A DNA stretch of 43,742 bases from Acidobacteria bacterium RIFCSPLOWO2_02_FULL_67_21 (GTDB lineage Bacteria; Acidobacteriota; Vicinamibacteria; Vicinamibacterales; UBA2999): the NCBI GenBank assembly GCA_001767195.1, contig MEKU01000089.1:31873-75614 (forward strand), written 5' to 3'. The notes below the pieces were generated by a model. The model ran no database searches. It had not been told where the DNA came from and worked only from the letters and a program-made list of their open reading frames with translations. This document shows positions 24,921 through 32,513 of this stretch, piece by piece. The position numbers and the translations under genes were made by a program. Positions within the stretch are counted from its first letter, which is position 1, and every line of letters begins with the position of its first letter.

Positions 24921-25580
24921 ATGCCACTCATTGTGTTCGATCTCGACGGCACGATCGTCGACTCGCGCCGCGACCTGGCCGACTCGGCCAACCAGCTTCT
25001 CGAGGAACTGGGGGGCGCGCCGCTGGCTGAAGACGAGATCGGCCGGATGGTGGGCGAGGGTGCGGCGATGCTGGTGCGGCGGGCGCTCGCGGCCGCCCGA
25101 CTGTCCGAAACGCCGTCGGCGCTGCCGCGCTTCCTTGACATCTACGACGGGCGGCTGCTGAATCACACGCACGCGTATGAGGGAGTCGTGGACGCGGTAC
25201 GGGCGGCCCGTCGTCATGCCCGCACGGCCGTGCTCACCAACAAGCCGGCGGCACCGAGCCGGCGCATCCTGGCCGGCCTGGGCCTGAACGGCCTGTTCGA
25301 CGATCTGATTGGAGGGGACGGCCCGTGGCCGCGCAAGCCCGACCCGTCGTCGCTCCTCGCGCTCATGGAGCGCGCCGGGGCCACGCCCCGCACGACACTG
25401 CTCGTGGGCGATTCAGCCGTCGACCATGAGACCGCCGCGCGCGCAGCGGTGCGCTGCTGTCTGGCCTCGTGGGGGTTCGGGTATGAGACATTTCCCGCCG
25501 ACCGGTTGACGGGAGAGGAGTGGATTGCGGCCTCGGCCGCGGATCTCACCGCGATGCTCGAGCGGTTCTTTCGTACGTAG
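24921..25580 (+). CDS. gph: HAD-family hydrolase, phosphoglycolate phosphatase-like
   Basis: A 219-residue HAD phosphatase. Motif I is IVFDLDGTIVDS (nucleophile Asp), motif II TAVLTNKP, motif III the Lys in PRKPDPSSLL, and motif IV VGDSAVDHETA. The alpha-helical cap lies at about residues 17-85. 2-phosphoglycolate, a product of DNA repair and oxygenase side reactions, is the likely substrate, although related HAD enzymes act on other sugar phosphates. The TAG stop is formed by the first bases of a repeat (TACGTAG), so the last residues FFRT may differ from the ancestral end. Confidence 0.85.
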   Translation: MPLIVFDLDGTIVDSRRDLADSANQLLEELGGAPLAEDEIGRMVGEGAAMLVRRALAAARLSETPSALPRFLDIYDGRLLNHTHAYEGVVDAVRAARRHARTAVLTNKPAAPSRRILAGLGLNGLFDDLIGGDGPWPRKPDPSSLLALMERAGATPRTTLLVGDSAVDHETAARAAVRCCLASWGFGYETFPADRLTGEEWIAASAADLTAMLERFFRT

Positions 25581-25633
25581 CGCCGGGCTTCAGCCCGGCT
25601 CATAGGAGCCCGGCTGAAGCCGGGCACTACGTA
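25574..25633. repeat. Head-to-head pair of GGCTTCAGCC repeats
   Basis: Two 28-bp units (25574-25601 and 25606-25633) face each other across ATAG. They match except for paired changes that keep each internal hairpin. The pair lies between convergent genes and supplies the stop codon of the left one. It could serve as a two-way terminator. Its arrangement resembles the BIME units of enterobacteria. Confidence 0.92.
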
Positions 25634-25639
25634 CCGATG

Positions 25640-27082
25640 TTACCGGCTGAACGGCAGCTCGTACGAGAAGTAGGCGAAGACGCCGAGGTCGGTCGATCCG
25701 CCGGCGAACGATGCCGGGACTCCGATGCCGGCGACCGCCTGCGCATCGCCGACGTTCCATCCGGTCCGGACGCCCGGCGACACGACGAATACCGTCTCCC
25801 GCCTGTCGGCGCCGGCCTGACCGGTGTCGTCCCACTCGACCAGCGATTCCAGCATCAGATTCACCATGGGACGCATCTGCCAGATGCCGCTCAGAGCGAG
25901 GTGCGGCGTGAACAGGTTCTGCTCGCGGCCGTCCACTTCAGCCGCCGGTATATGGGTGAAGCCGGCGTTCCAGTGCAGGTAGGTGTTGCCGGCCTGCTTG
26001 CTGAACGGAAGATTCAGCTGCCATCCGGGCCCGCCGCTGCCCAGGCCGCGCGAGGCGCTGCCGGTCGGCAGGATCACCGAGACCCGGGGCGAGAAGGCGG
26101 GCGCCGACTCCGTTTCGCCGGACGCCTGCCACCGGTAGTTGATCAGGACGTCGCCGATGCCCGCGGTGCCCCCGATGGCTCGCGAGGGGACCGTGAACGA
26201 CAGCTGGTGCGTCTGGGTCACGAGCGGCCATTCCTGCGTAAACGCCGCCTCCCAGTCGCCGCCGCCGACCAGGTGGACGCCGAGGATGTTCTGGAAGATC
26301 CCGGCCTCCTGATTGAACGCTTCCTCGACGAGAAACGAGTTGTCGAGGATGCCGAAGGGCATCGGCTGCTGGGCACGGGCGGGCCCCGACACACAGAGGA
26401 GCATGAAGAGCGCGGCGGTCATCTGCACGAGCAGCTTCGACGCGGCGCGCGTGCCGATCGTGATCCGCTGGTCCTGCCTGCGGACGCGGACGCTGTCGGA
26501 GGCCGCATCGCGGTCCTCGACCTCGATGGACTCGCCCGGCTTCAGCTGATGGTGCTCGATGAACCGGAGGAACGTCTTGTCCTGGTCGATGACGCGCGAG
26601 ATGGTCACCGGGGTATGCAGCGGGCACGTGAGCAGGGTCTGCGCGATCTGCGGCTTGACGATCCCGTGGGCGTCGGGGATCGGGTCGCCGTGCGGATCGA
26701 CCTCAGGCCGGCCAAGCATCTCGTCCATGCGGTCGATCAGCCGGTCGGAGACCGTATGCTCGAGGAGCTCGGCTTCCTCGTGCACTTCGTCCCAGCCGTA
26801 GCCCATGACGCGCACGAGAAACATCTCGACCACGCGATGGCGGCGCACGACGAGCGCGGCCAGCCGCTGGCCCGCCTTGGTGAGCGCGACGCCGGCGTAC
26901 GGCTCGTACTCCACCAGGCCCGACTCCGCCAGCGTCTTGACCATCGTCGTGGCCGTACCAGGGGCGACGCCGAGAGCCGCCGCCAGCTGGCCCATCGGCA
27001 GCAGGCGGGTCCGGGGCGGGAGCGTGGCCATGCCGAGGTAAATAGCCTTCAGGTAGTTTTCAACGGTGCTCGAGGCCAGCAT
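25640..27082 (-). CDS. DtxR/MntR-type metalloregulator fused in frame to an outer-membrane protein
   Basis: One open frame of 480 codons. Residues 1-215 are a complete DtxR-family regulator: winged helix (ENYLKAIYLG, LGVAPGTATTMVKTLAESGLVEYEP), dimer and metal segment VHEEAELLEHTVSDRLIDRM (Glu where DtxR has Cys102), and a C-terminal SH3/FeoA-like domain (LKPGESIEVEDRD). Without any stop, residues 221-239 (MTAALFMLLCVSGPARAQ) form a signal peptide, and about 240 further residues look like a beta-barrel outer-membrane protein with alternating aromatic strands ending YFSYELPFSR. A single chain could hardly do both jobs, so internal initiation at the Met at 26422 is possible; no strong ribosome binding site precedes it. 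The multicopper oxidase operon diverges from it. Confidence 0.83.
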   Translation of the reverse strand: MLASSTVENYLKAIYLGMATLPPRTRLLPMGQLAAALGVAPGTATTMVKTLAESGLVEYEPYAGVALTKAGQRLAALVVRRHRVVEMFLVRVMGYGWDEVHEEAELLEHTVSDRLIDRMDEMLGRPEVDPHGDPIPDAHGIVKPQIAQTLLTCPLHTPVTISRVIDQDKTFLRFIEHHQLKPGESIEVEDRDAASDSVRVRRQDQRITIGTRAASKLLVQMTAALFMLLCVSGPARAQQPMPFGILDNSFLVEEAFNQEAGIFQNILGVHLVGGGDWEAAFTQEWPLVTQTHQLSFTVPSRAIGGTAGIGDVLINYRWQASGETESAPAFSPRVSVILPTGSASRGLGSGGPGWQLNLPFSKQAGNTYLHWNAGFTHIPAAEVDGREQNLFTPHLALSGIWQMRPMVNLMLESLVEWDDTGQAGADRRETVFVVSPGVRTGWNVGDAQAVAGIGVPASFAGGSTDLGVFAYFSYELPFSR

Positions 27083-27100
27083 GTGTGCCGTCCAGTCCTG

Positions 27101-27163
27101 GAAATTTGAATACAGGCGATTTGACTTTTCAATAGACTATCAAGTAATTTTGAATAATCAAAA
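27101..27163. promoter_or_regulatory. AT-rich divergent control region, probable metalloregulator operator
   Basis: The 80 bp between the regulator and the oxidase contain three TTTGA(A/C)T motifs (near 27105, 27120 and 27149). A 16-bp palindrome TTTTGAATAATCAAAA (27148-27163) overlaps the oxidase ATG, and TTGACTTTTCAA (27121-27132) is a second small palindrome. These are good candidate sites for the DtxR-type regulator. No standard DtxR or MntR consensus box is seen. Confidence 0.5.
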
Positions 27164-28206
27164 TGTCCAAGCTGAGCCGACGATCGTGGCTGCGGGCGAC
27201 GGGACTTGCCTCGGCGGCGGGGGCGATTGCGGGCGCCGCCCGTGCGAGAGGCCAGGACAGCGGCCTGCCCGCCGCTCACCCGCCGCACGACTCGCACGTC
27301 ATGGGCGTCGTGGGCCGGGTAGCGCCGGACGGCCTCAAACCGTCGGTGTATCTGCGCAGCTGGAATTTCTCGGAGCTGCCGGCTGACGAGCGCGCGAAGT
27401 TCTATCGAGAGACGCCCCGCCCGGACGGGACGCTCCTGCGCGAGTACGAGTTTTTTGCCGCCGACCGGGAGATCGAGATTGCGCCCGGGCTCTTCTTTCC
27501 CGCCTGGACCTATAACGGCCAGGTGCCCGGGCCCACTATTCGAGCCACCGAAGGCGACCGCGTGCGCGTGACGTTCAGGAACCTCGGGACGCATCCGCAT
27601 TCCATTCACTTTCACGGATGGCACCCGCCGGCGATGGACGGCGCCCTGCCCGGTCAGGAGGTGCAGCCGCGGGAGACCGTCGTCTACGAGTTCGACGCGG
27701 ACCCGTTCGGCGTGCACCTCTATCACTGCCACACGGTGCCGCTGAAGCGGCACATTCACAAAGGTCTGTACGGAGCCTTCATCGTCGATCCCAGAACGCC
27801 GCGCCCGCCGGCCGACGAGCTGGTCATGGTGATGAACGCGTTCGACACGAATTTCGACGTCGAGAACGAGGTGTACGCGGTCAACACGATCGCCCACGCG
27901 TACATGTACGAGCCGATTCGCGTGACGGTCGGCCGCCTCGTCCGCATCTACCTCGTCAACATGACCGAGTTCGACCCGGTCAACAGCCTGCACCTGCACG
28001 GCATGTTCTTCGACGTGTTCCGGACCGGCACGTCGCTGACGCCGTCGGACCGGACCGACACGTTGATGCTCTGTCAGGGCGAGCGGGCAATCCTGGAGAC
28101 GACCTTCCGGTATCCCGGCGCCTTCATGTTCCACGCGCATCAGACCGAGTTCGCCGAGCTGGGCTGGATGGGCCTGTTCCGGGCGGAGGAGGTCTCCGGC
28201 ACATGA
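27163..28206 (+). CDS. Exported two-domain multicopper oxidase
   Basis: A 347-residue enzyme with a twin-arginine signal (SRRSWLRATGLASAAGAIAG). Domain one has the copper motif HSIHFHGWHPP and HLYHCHTVPLKRH; domain two has NSLHLHGMFFD and MFHAHQTEFAELGWMGLF. Only two cupredoxin domains are present, as in small laccases and two-domain nitrite-reductase relatives, so an active trinuclear site would form between subunits. Oxidation of metal ions such as Mn, Fe or Cu is likely from context. It is followed with an ATGA overlap by a ZIP transporter. No Shine-Dalgarno is visible. Confidence 0.88.
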   Translation: MSKLSRRSWLRATGLASAAGAIAGAARARGQDSGLPAAHPPHDSHVMGVVGRVAPDGLKPSVYLRSWNFSELPADERAKFYRETPRPDGTLLREYEFFAADREIEIAPGLFFPAWTYNGQVPGPTIRATEGDRVRVTFRNLGTHPHSIHFHGWHPPAMDGALPGQEVQPRETVVYEFDADPFGVHLYHCHTVPLKRHIHKGLYGAFIVDPRTPRPPADELVMVMNAFDTNFDVENEVYAVNTIAHAYMYEPIRVTVGRLVRIYLVNMTEFDPVNSLHLHGMFFDVFRTGTSLTPSDRTDTLMLCQGERAILETTFRYPGAFMFHAHQTEFAELGWMGLFRAEEVSGT

Positions 28207-29381
28207 CGCGCCGTCTCCTGCTGGCGGTGCTGCCGCTGCTGCTGCTCGGCGGCCTGCTCGCGCTCATTGCGAGGTCGGACCCCGCCGACATGCTGCGCGG
28301 CGACGGCTATCCGCCTGTCGAGCGCCTCACGGTTCAGCGGGTCACGCTCGAACCGGGCGGGATTGTCGCGCGGGTGATGAACGACGGCCCCGACGAGGTC
28401 ACGATCGCGCAGGTGCAGGTGGACGATGCGTTCTGGACCTTTACGGCAGACAACGGAGTCGCGCTGCGGCATCTCGGGCGGACGACGCTGCGCATACCGT
28501 ATCCCTGGGTTGCCGGAGACGCGCACGTGGTCCGGCTGCTCTCGTCGACCGGTGCGACCTTCGAGCGCGAGATTCCAGTCGCCGTGGAGACACCGACGCC
28601 GAGCGCGCGTTTCTTCGGGGTCTTCACGTTGATCGGGCTGTACGTGGGCGTCGTGCCGGTCGCGCTCGGGCTGCTCTGGTTTCCGTTTCTCACGCGTCTG
28701 TCGGCGCGCGCGATGGACTTCCTGCTCGCGCTGACGGTCGGCCTGCTCGCGTTTCTGCTCGTCGACGGCGCCCAGGAGGGCTTCGAGGCGGCCGCCGTGC
28801 TGCCCGAATCGTTCCAGGGGCCGGTGCTGTTTGCGCTTGCGGCAGCGGGAGCGTACCTGCTGCTCGAAGGCATCGGCGCCTGGCTGAAGTCGCGCCGGGC
28901 GAGCGCCGATGAAGGGTACCGGGGGTGGGTGCTGGCCGTTCTGATTGCGGTCGGAATCGGGCTGCACAACTTCGGCGAAGGGCTCGCGATCGGATCGGCG
29001 TTCGCGCTCGGCGAGGCGGCGCTCGGCACCCTGTTGATCGTCGGCTTCACCCTGCACAACACGACCGAAGGGCTGGCGATCGTCGCGCCGCTCGCGCGCG
29101 CCCGGCAGGCGGTGTCGCTCGGGGGGCTCGTGCAGCTCGGCCTGATTGGCGGCGTGCCGACGATTGCCGGCGCATGGCTGGGCGGGTTCGTGTATTCGCC
29201 GATCTGGTCGGTGCTGTTCCTGGCGGTCGGTGTCGGCGCGATTGCGCAGGTGATTGGACAGATCGTGCGCCAGATGTCGCGGGAGGGCTCCGCGGCGCGG
29301 ATGCTCGCCACGCGTCCGGTGCTGACCGGCCTCGCGGCCGGGTTTGCGGTCATGTACGTGACCGGGATGCTGGTGGGATGA
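28203..29381 (+). CDS. ZIP-family metal transporter with periplasmic N-terminal domain
   Basis: A 392-residue membrane protein. After a first membrane helix (RRLLLAVLPLLLLGGLLALIA) comes a 110-residue beta-rich periplasmic segment, unusual for ZIP proteins. Then come about seven to eight hydrophobic helices. The metal-binding signatures GIGLHNFGEGLAIG and GFTLHNTTEGLAIVAP lie in successive helices, as in ZIP transporters of Zn, Fe or Mn. It overlaps the oxidase before it and the cupredoxin after it by ATGA, so the three act as a unit. Confidence 0.87.
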   Translation: MTRRLLLAVLPLLLLGGLLALIARSDPADMLRGDGYPPVERLTVQRVTLEPGGIVARVMNDGPDEVTIAQVQVDDAFWTFTADNGVALRHLGRTTLRIPYPWVAGDAHVVRLLSSTGATFEREIPVAVETPTPSARFFGVFTLIGLYVGVVPVALGLLWFPFLTRLSARAMDFLLALTVGLLAFLLVDGAQEGFEAAAVLPESFQGPVLFALAAAGAYLLLEGIGAWLKSRRASADEGYRGWVLAVLIAVGIGLHNFGEGLAIGSAFALGEAALGTLLIVGFTLHNTTEGLAIVAPLARARQAVSLGGLVQLGLIGGVPTIAGAWLGGFVYSPIWSVLFLAVGVGAIAQVIGQIVRQMSREGSAARMLATRPVLTGLAAGFAVMYVTGMLVG

Positions 29382-29773
29382 GTCTTTTTGGCAGGCGCGT
29401 ACCGGTTCCGGCGATCGCGGCGGCCGCGCTCCTGATGCTGCTGGCGGCGATGCTGCCGGCGCTCAGCAGCACGCCGGCTCGTGAGATCACGCTGGTGGCC
29501 CGCGGCATGGCGTTCTATCTCGCGGACGATCCCGCCACGCCGAATCCGGAGATCGTGGTCCGGGCCGGTGAGCGCATCCGCGTCGTGCTGCGAAACGACG
29601 CGCGCGGGATGGCGCACGATTTTGCGGTGCCGGCTGCGAGCGCGGTGCTCCGCCCCATCCAGTGGAGCGAATCGGACGACGTGGTCTTCGACGCGCCCGA
29701 CGCGCCGGGGGCCTACGCCTATGAATGCCGGCCCCACCGGCTGATGATGCGGGGTACGCTTCGGGTGCGCTAG
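29378..29773 (+). CDS. Membrane-anchored cupredoxin
   Basis: A 131-residue protein with an N-terminal hydrophobic segment (PAIAAAALLMLLAAMLPAL) and a single cupredoxin domain. Ligand candidates are His in GMAHDFAVP and the Cys-x2-His-x3-Met cluster in YECRPHRLMM, a type I copper site. It probably hands electrons to or from the multicopper oxidase two genes upstream. It ends the metal operon. Confidence 0.87.
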   Translation: MSLFGRRVPVPAIAAAALLMLLAAMLPALSSTPAREITLVARGMAFYLADDPATPNPEIVVRAGERIRVVLRNDARGMAHDFAVPAASAVLRPIQWSESDDVVFDAPDAPGAYAYECRPHRLMMRGTLRVR

Positions 29774-29775
29774 CA

Positions 29776-29805
29776 CCCCAACGCGCCACAACCCGCGCGT
29801 TGGGG
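29776..29805. terminator. GC-rich hairpin between cupredoxin and ubiE
   Basis: CCCCAACGCG (29776-29785) pairs perfectly with CGCGTTGGGG (29796-29805) around a 10-base loop. No T-run follows, so termination is uncertain; the hairpin ends seven bases before the GTG of ubiE and might instead hide its ribosome binding site. Confidence 0.55.
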
Positions 29806-29812
29806 ACCCCGC

Positions 29813-30589
29813 GTGAGCCTCCGCAACACCCTCGCGACCGCCGACGGCAAGCGCCGGTACGTCCGGCGGCTGTTTGCCACCATCGCCGACCGCTACGACC
29901 TCATGACCGTCGTGCTTTCCTACGGCCTCGACCGTCGATGGAAGCGCCGGCTGATCGACCGCGCCGCGATCGGCCCCGCGGATCGCGTGCTGGACCTGGC
30001 GTGCGGCACCGGCGATCTGCTCGTTGCCGCGGCGGAGCGGGCGCGGTCGGCCGTCGGTGTCGACATCACGCATCGGATGCTGCAGCTGGCGCGTGAGCGG
30101 GTGAATCGTGGGGAAGGGGCTGCCCCACACTTTGTCGTGGCCGACATGCTCGCGCTGCCGTTCGGCGCACCGCGCTTCACGATGGTGTCGACGGGCTACG
30201 GGCTGCGGAACGTGCCTGACCTTCGCGCCGCGCTGTCCGAAATCGAACGCGTCCTGCTGCCGGGCGGCCGGTTCGTATCGCTCGATTTCAACCGGCCGCG
30301 GCACCCGGTGGTGCGCGCGGCGTACCTGGCGTATCTGACCGTCGTCGGCGCGGTCCTCGGGTTCATCCTCCACGGGGATCCGGATACGTACCGGTATATC
30401 CCGGAATCAATCCGGCTCTATCCGGGCGCCGAGGGTGTCAAGCGGCTCATGGAAGAGGCCGGGCTGGTCGATGTTCAGATCCTGCCCGTGCTGGGAGGGC
30501 TGATGGCGATACATACGGCGATGAAACCAGGGGCTGGAGTGCCTTTCACACGCACGGGCCACAGAGACACAGAGCCACAGAGTTGTTGA
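29813..30589 (+). CDS. ubiE: Demethylmenaquinone methyltransferase
   Basis: A 258-residue SAM methyltransferase that makes menaquinone from demethylmenaquinone. RYDLMTVVLSYGLDRRWKR is the UbiE/MenG N-terminal signature, VLDLACGTGDLL the SAM motif, and YGLRNVPDLRAALSEIERVLLPGG the family centre. An mqnD-like gene occurs 10 kb away, which suits a menaquinone organism. The start is GTG at 29813. The C-terminal residues after about 245 (PFTRTGHRDTEPQSC) are encoded by a CACAGAG repeat, so the original stop has been lost or replaced. Confidence 0.9.
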   Translation: MSLRNTLATADGKRRYVRRLFATIADRYDLMTVVLSYGLDRRWKRRLIDRAAIGPADRVLDLACGTGDLLVAAAERARSAVGVDITHRMLQLARERVNRGEGAAPHFVVADMLALPFGAPRFTMVSTGYGLRNVPDLRAALSEIERVLLPGGRFVSLDFNRPRHPVVRAAYLAYLTVVGAVLGFILHGDPDTYRYIPESIRLYPGAEGVKRLMEEAGLVDVQILPVLGGLMAIHTAMKPGAGVPFTRTGHRDTEPQSC

Positions 30590-30622
30590 TCTGGTTTTCT
30601 CTGTGTCTCTGTGTCTCTGTGG
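30559..30622. repeat. CACAGAG-family inverted repeat
   Basis: Two 24-bp arms (30559-30582 and 30599-30622) are complementary except at one position and are built of CACAGAGA or TCTCTGTG units. The left arm encodes the last UbiE residues and the stop follows within it. A half copy occurs at 42949-42972. The hairpin lies between convergent genes and could terminate both transcripts. Confidence 0.92.
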
Positions 30623-30644
30623 CTACGTGGAAGTGAAACCGATG

Positions 30645-31073
30645 TCAGCGTTCGATCCACGGCTCGAGTGCGTCGAGCAGAAAGGCCAGGACGTCCTCTT
30701 CGGTGAGCGCGTCGGGCGGCGTGTGCGGCTTGACGGGGCGTTCATCGCTCAGGGTGCGCGATCCGTGCGTGTGCGAGACGCGGCAGACGACCTGCGCCGG
30801 CTCGGACGCCGCATCCAGCGCGAACTCGATGAAATCGTCGCGGCCGCGGTCGTTGGCCAGGCGCAGGCCGCCGCCGGGTGTGAAGACCGTGAACGAATAG
30901 CCCTCGGCCTTGAGGCTGCTGGCGATCTGCCGGGCGAGGGGAGTGGCCACCACCTCGAGGAACTGCTCGTACGCCCGTCCGGCCGTGACGGTGCGTTCCC
31001 GGCGCTGCTGCGTGCGCTCCCGGGCACCGGCAATGGCGCGCGTGAGGCGATTTCTGACGATCCCGATTTCCAC
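30645..31073 (-). CDS. Uncharacterised cytoplasmic protein
   Basis: I do not recognise this 142-residue protein. It has no signal peptide or membrane segment. An Arg-rich helix (VRNRLTRAIAGARERTQQRRER) is followed by a mixed alpha/beta middle (YSFTVFTPGGGLRLANDRGRDDFIEFALD) and an acidic C-terminal helix (EDVLAFLLDALEPWIER). The regular amphipathic pattern and the long intact frame support a real gene. It is convergent with ubiE and divergent from the SIMPL gene. Confidence 0.65.
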   Translation of the reverse strand: MEIGIVRNRLTRAIAGARERTQQRRERTVTAGRAYEQFLEVVATPLARQIASSLKAEGYSFTVFTPGGGLRLANDRGRDDFIEFALDAASEPAQVVCRVSHTHGSRTLSDERPVKPHTPPDALTEEDVLAFLLDALEPWIER

Positions 31074-31177
31074 CGTGTCATTGTGGCACTCGCCGGGCCG
31101 CCAGCACCAACCTCGGCCGTCTCCCGCACGTCACAATAGAAGCCGGTCCCTGACGTCAGACCCGAGGAGCAGAAGCC

Positions 31178-31885
31178 ATGGTTCATGTCACGTCCGCGCG
31201 CATCCTTCTCGCCTCGATCGTGCTCATCCATGCGGGTGTGGCGGCAGCTCAGGAGCCGCCGGGCAGGCAGGTGGTTGTGGTCGCTGGTGAAGGAGTGGTG
31301 CAGGCGGCGCCGGATCGTGCGTGGGTGAGCGTCACGGCGGAATCCCGGGCCTCCAGCCCCCGTGAGGCGCAGCGGCGGAATGCGGACCTGATGCGGCCGG
31401 TTCAGGACAAGCTTCGCTCGGCCGGCCTGCCCGCGGATGCCATCCGCACCGCCGGCTACGACCTGCAGCAGGAGTGGGATTTCGTGAACAACCGGCGCGT
31501 GTCGCGCGGCTTCGTGGCGCGCAATACGATTGAGATCCGCGTCGACGCGGTCGACCGGCTGGGCGAGTTCCTCGAGATGGCCGTGGAGTCGGGAGCGACG
31601 TCGGTCGGCGGCATCCGCTTCGACCTTCGCGATCGGGCCCGCCTCGAGCGCGAGGCCCTCCGGCTGGCGGCCGCCGATGCGCGCGCGCGGGCCGACGCCG
31701 CGGCGTCAGGCATCGGGAGGGCGATCGCCCGCGTCGTGCGCGTGGAGGAGCAGGGGGTGCCGGTCCGTCCGCCGATCCCGTACGTCGCCATGCGGGAGGC
31801 GGCGCAGACATCCGACGCGCCCGTGATCGCCGCGGGAGAGATGGAGCTGCGCGCGCAGGTGACGCTGACGGCGGAGCTCGACTGA
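31178..31885 (+). CDS. Exported SIMPL (DUF541) domain protein
   Basis: A 235-residue protein with a signal peptide (ILLASIVLIHAGVAAAQ) and one SIMPL domain: VVVAGEGVVQAAPDRAWVSV, QDKLRSAGLPADAIRTAGYDLQ, and FDLRDRARLEREALRLAAADARARADA. The family forms periplasmic oligomeric assemblies linked to oxidative stress in some bacteria. GAGGAG lies about seven bases before the ATG. It is followed four bases later by the glycosylase gene. Confidence 0.86.
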   Translation: MVHVTSARILLASIVLIHAGVAAAQEPPGRQVVVVAGEGVVQAAPDRAWVSVTAESRASSPREAQRRNADLMRPVQDKLRSAGLPADAIRTAGYDLQQEWDFVNNRRVSRGFVARNTIEIRVDAVDRLGEFLEMAVESGATSVGGIRFDLRDRARLEREALRLAAADARARADAAASGIGRAIARVVRVEEQGVPVRPPIPYVAMREAAQTSDAPVIAAGEMELRAQVTLTAELD

Positions 31886-31889
31886 GAGG

Positions 31890-32513
31890 ATGGCCATCGA
31901 CTACGCCCGGGCCAGGCGTCTGCTGGCGCGCCGCGACCCCATTCTCCGGGATCTGATGCGGCAGTACGGCCCGTGCGGGCTGGCCGAGTCTCAGCACGAG
32001 GACGCCTTCGTTGCGCTCGTGCACGCCATCATCTCGCAGCAGCTGTCGAGCCGCGCCGCCGCGACGATTGCGGGCCGGTTCGACGCCCTGTTCGACGGCC
32101 GGCCGGCGCCGCGTCAGGTCGAGCAGGTGCCCGATACGGTGTTGCGGCAGGCAGGGCTCAGCGGGCAGAAGATCGCGTATCTGCGCGATTTGTGCCGGCG
32201 GATCGGCGATCGGTCGCTCCCCCTGGCCTCGCTCGACGACATGCCGGATGAAGGCGTGATCGCCGCGCTGACCCAGGTGAAGGGCATCGGCCGCTGGACG
32301 GCCGAAATGTTCCTCATGTTCCGGCTGCACCGGCCCGATGTGCTGCCGGTCGGCGATCTTGGTATCGTGAACGCAGTCCGGAGGGCGTACCGGCTGCGCG
32401 CGACACCGACGCCGCGCCGGCTCACGCAGCTTGGAGAGGCTTGGCGGCCGTATCGATCGGTGGCCTGCTGGTATCTGTGGGCGAGCCTGGCGACCGCGCC
32501 GCTCAAGGAGTAA
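31890..32513 (+). CDS. DNA-3-methyladenine glycosylase II-like (HhH-GPD)
   Basis: A 207-residue base-excision-repair glycosylase. IISQQLSSRAAATIAGRF starts the domain; the helix-hairpin-helix is TQVKGIGRWTAEMFLMF and the catalytic Asp follows in LPVGDLGIVNAVRR. It has no iron-sulfur cysteines and lacks the N-terminal domain of E. coli AlkA, as do many short MagIII/AlkA-like enzymes. GAGAGG directly touches the ATG, so the true start may be slightly downstream. Its stop overlaps the M16 start as TAATG. Confidence 0.87.
   Translation: MAIDYARARRLLARRDPILRDLMRQYGPCGLAESQHEDAFVALVHAIISQQLSSRAAATIAGRFDALFDGRPAPRQVEQVPDTVLRQAGLSGQKIAYLRDLCRRIGDRSLPLASLDDMPDEGVIAALTQVKGIGRWTAEMFLMFRLHRPDVLPVGDLGIVNAVRRAYRLRATPTPRRLTQLGEAWRPYRSVACWYLWASLATAPLKE

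Noticed and set aside
28334-30373. A 679-codon minus-strand open frame across ZIP, cupredoxin and ubiE
   Set aside because: It spans three real plus-strand genes with ATGA overlaps and encodes only Arg/Pro/Ser-rich sequence.
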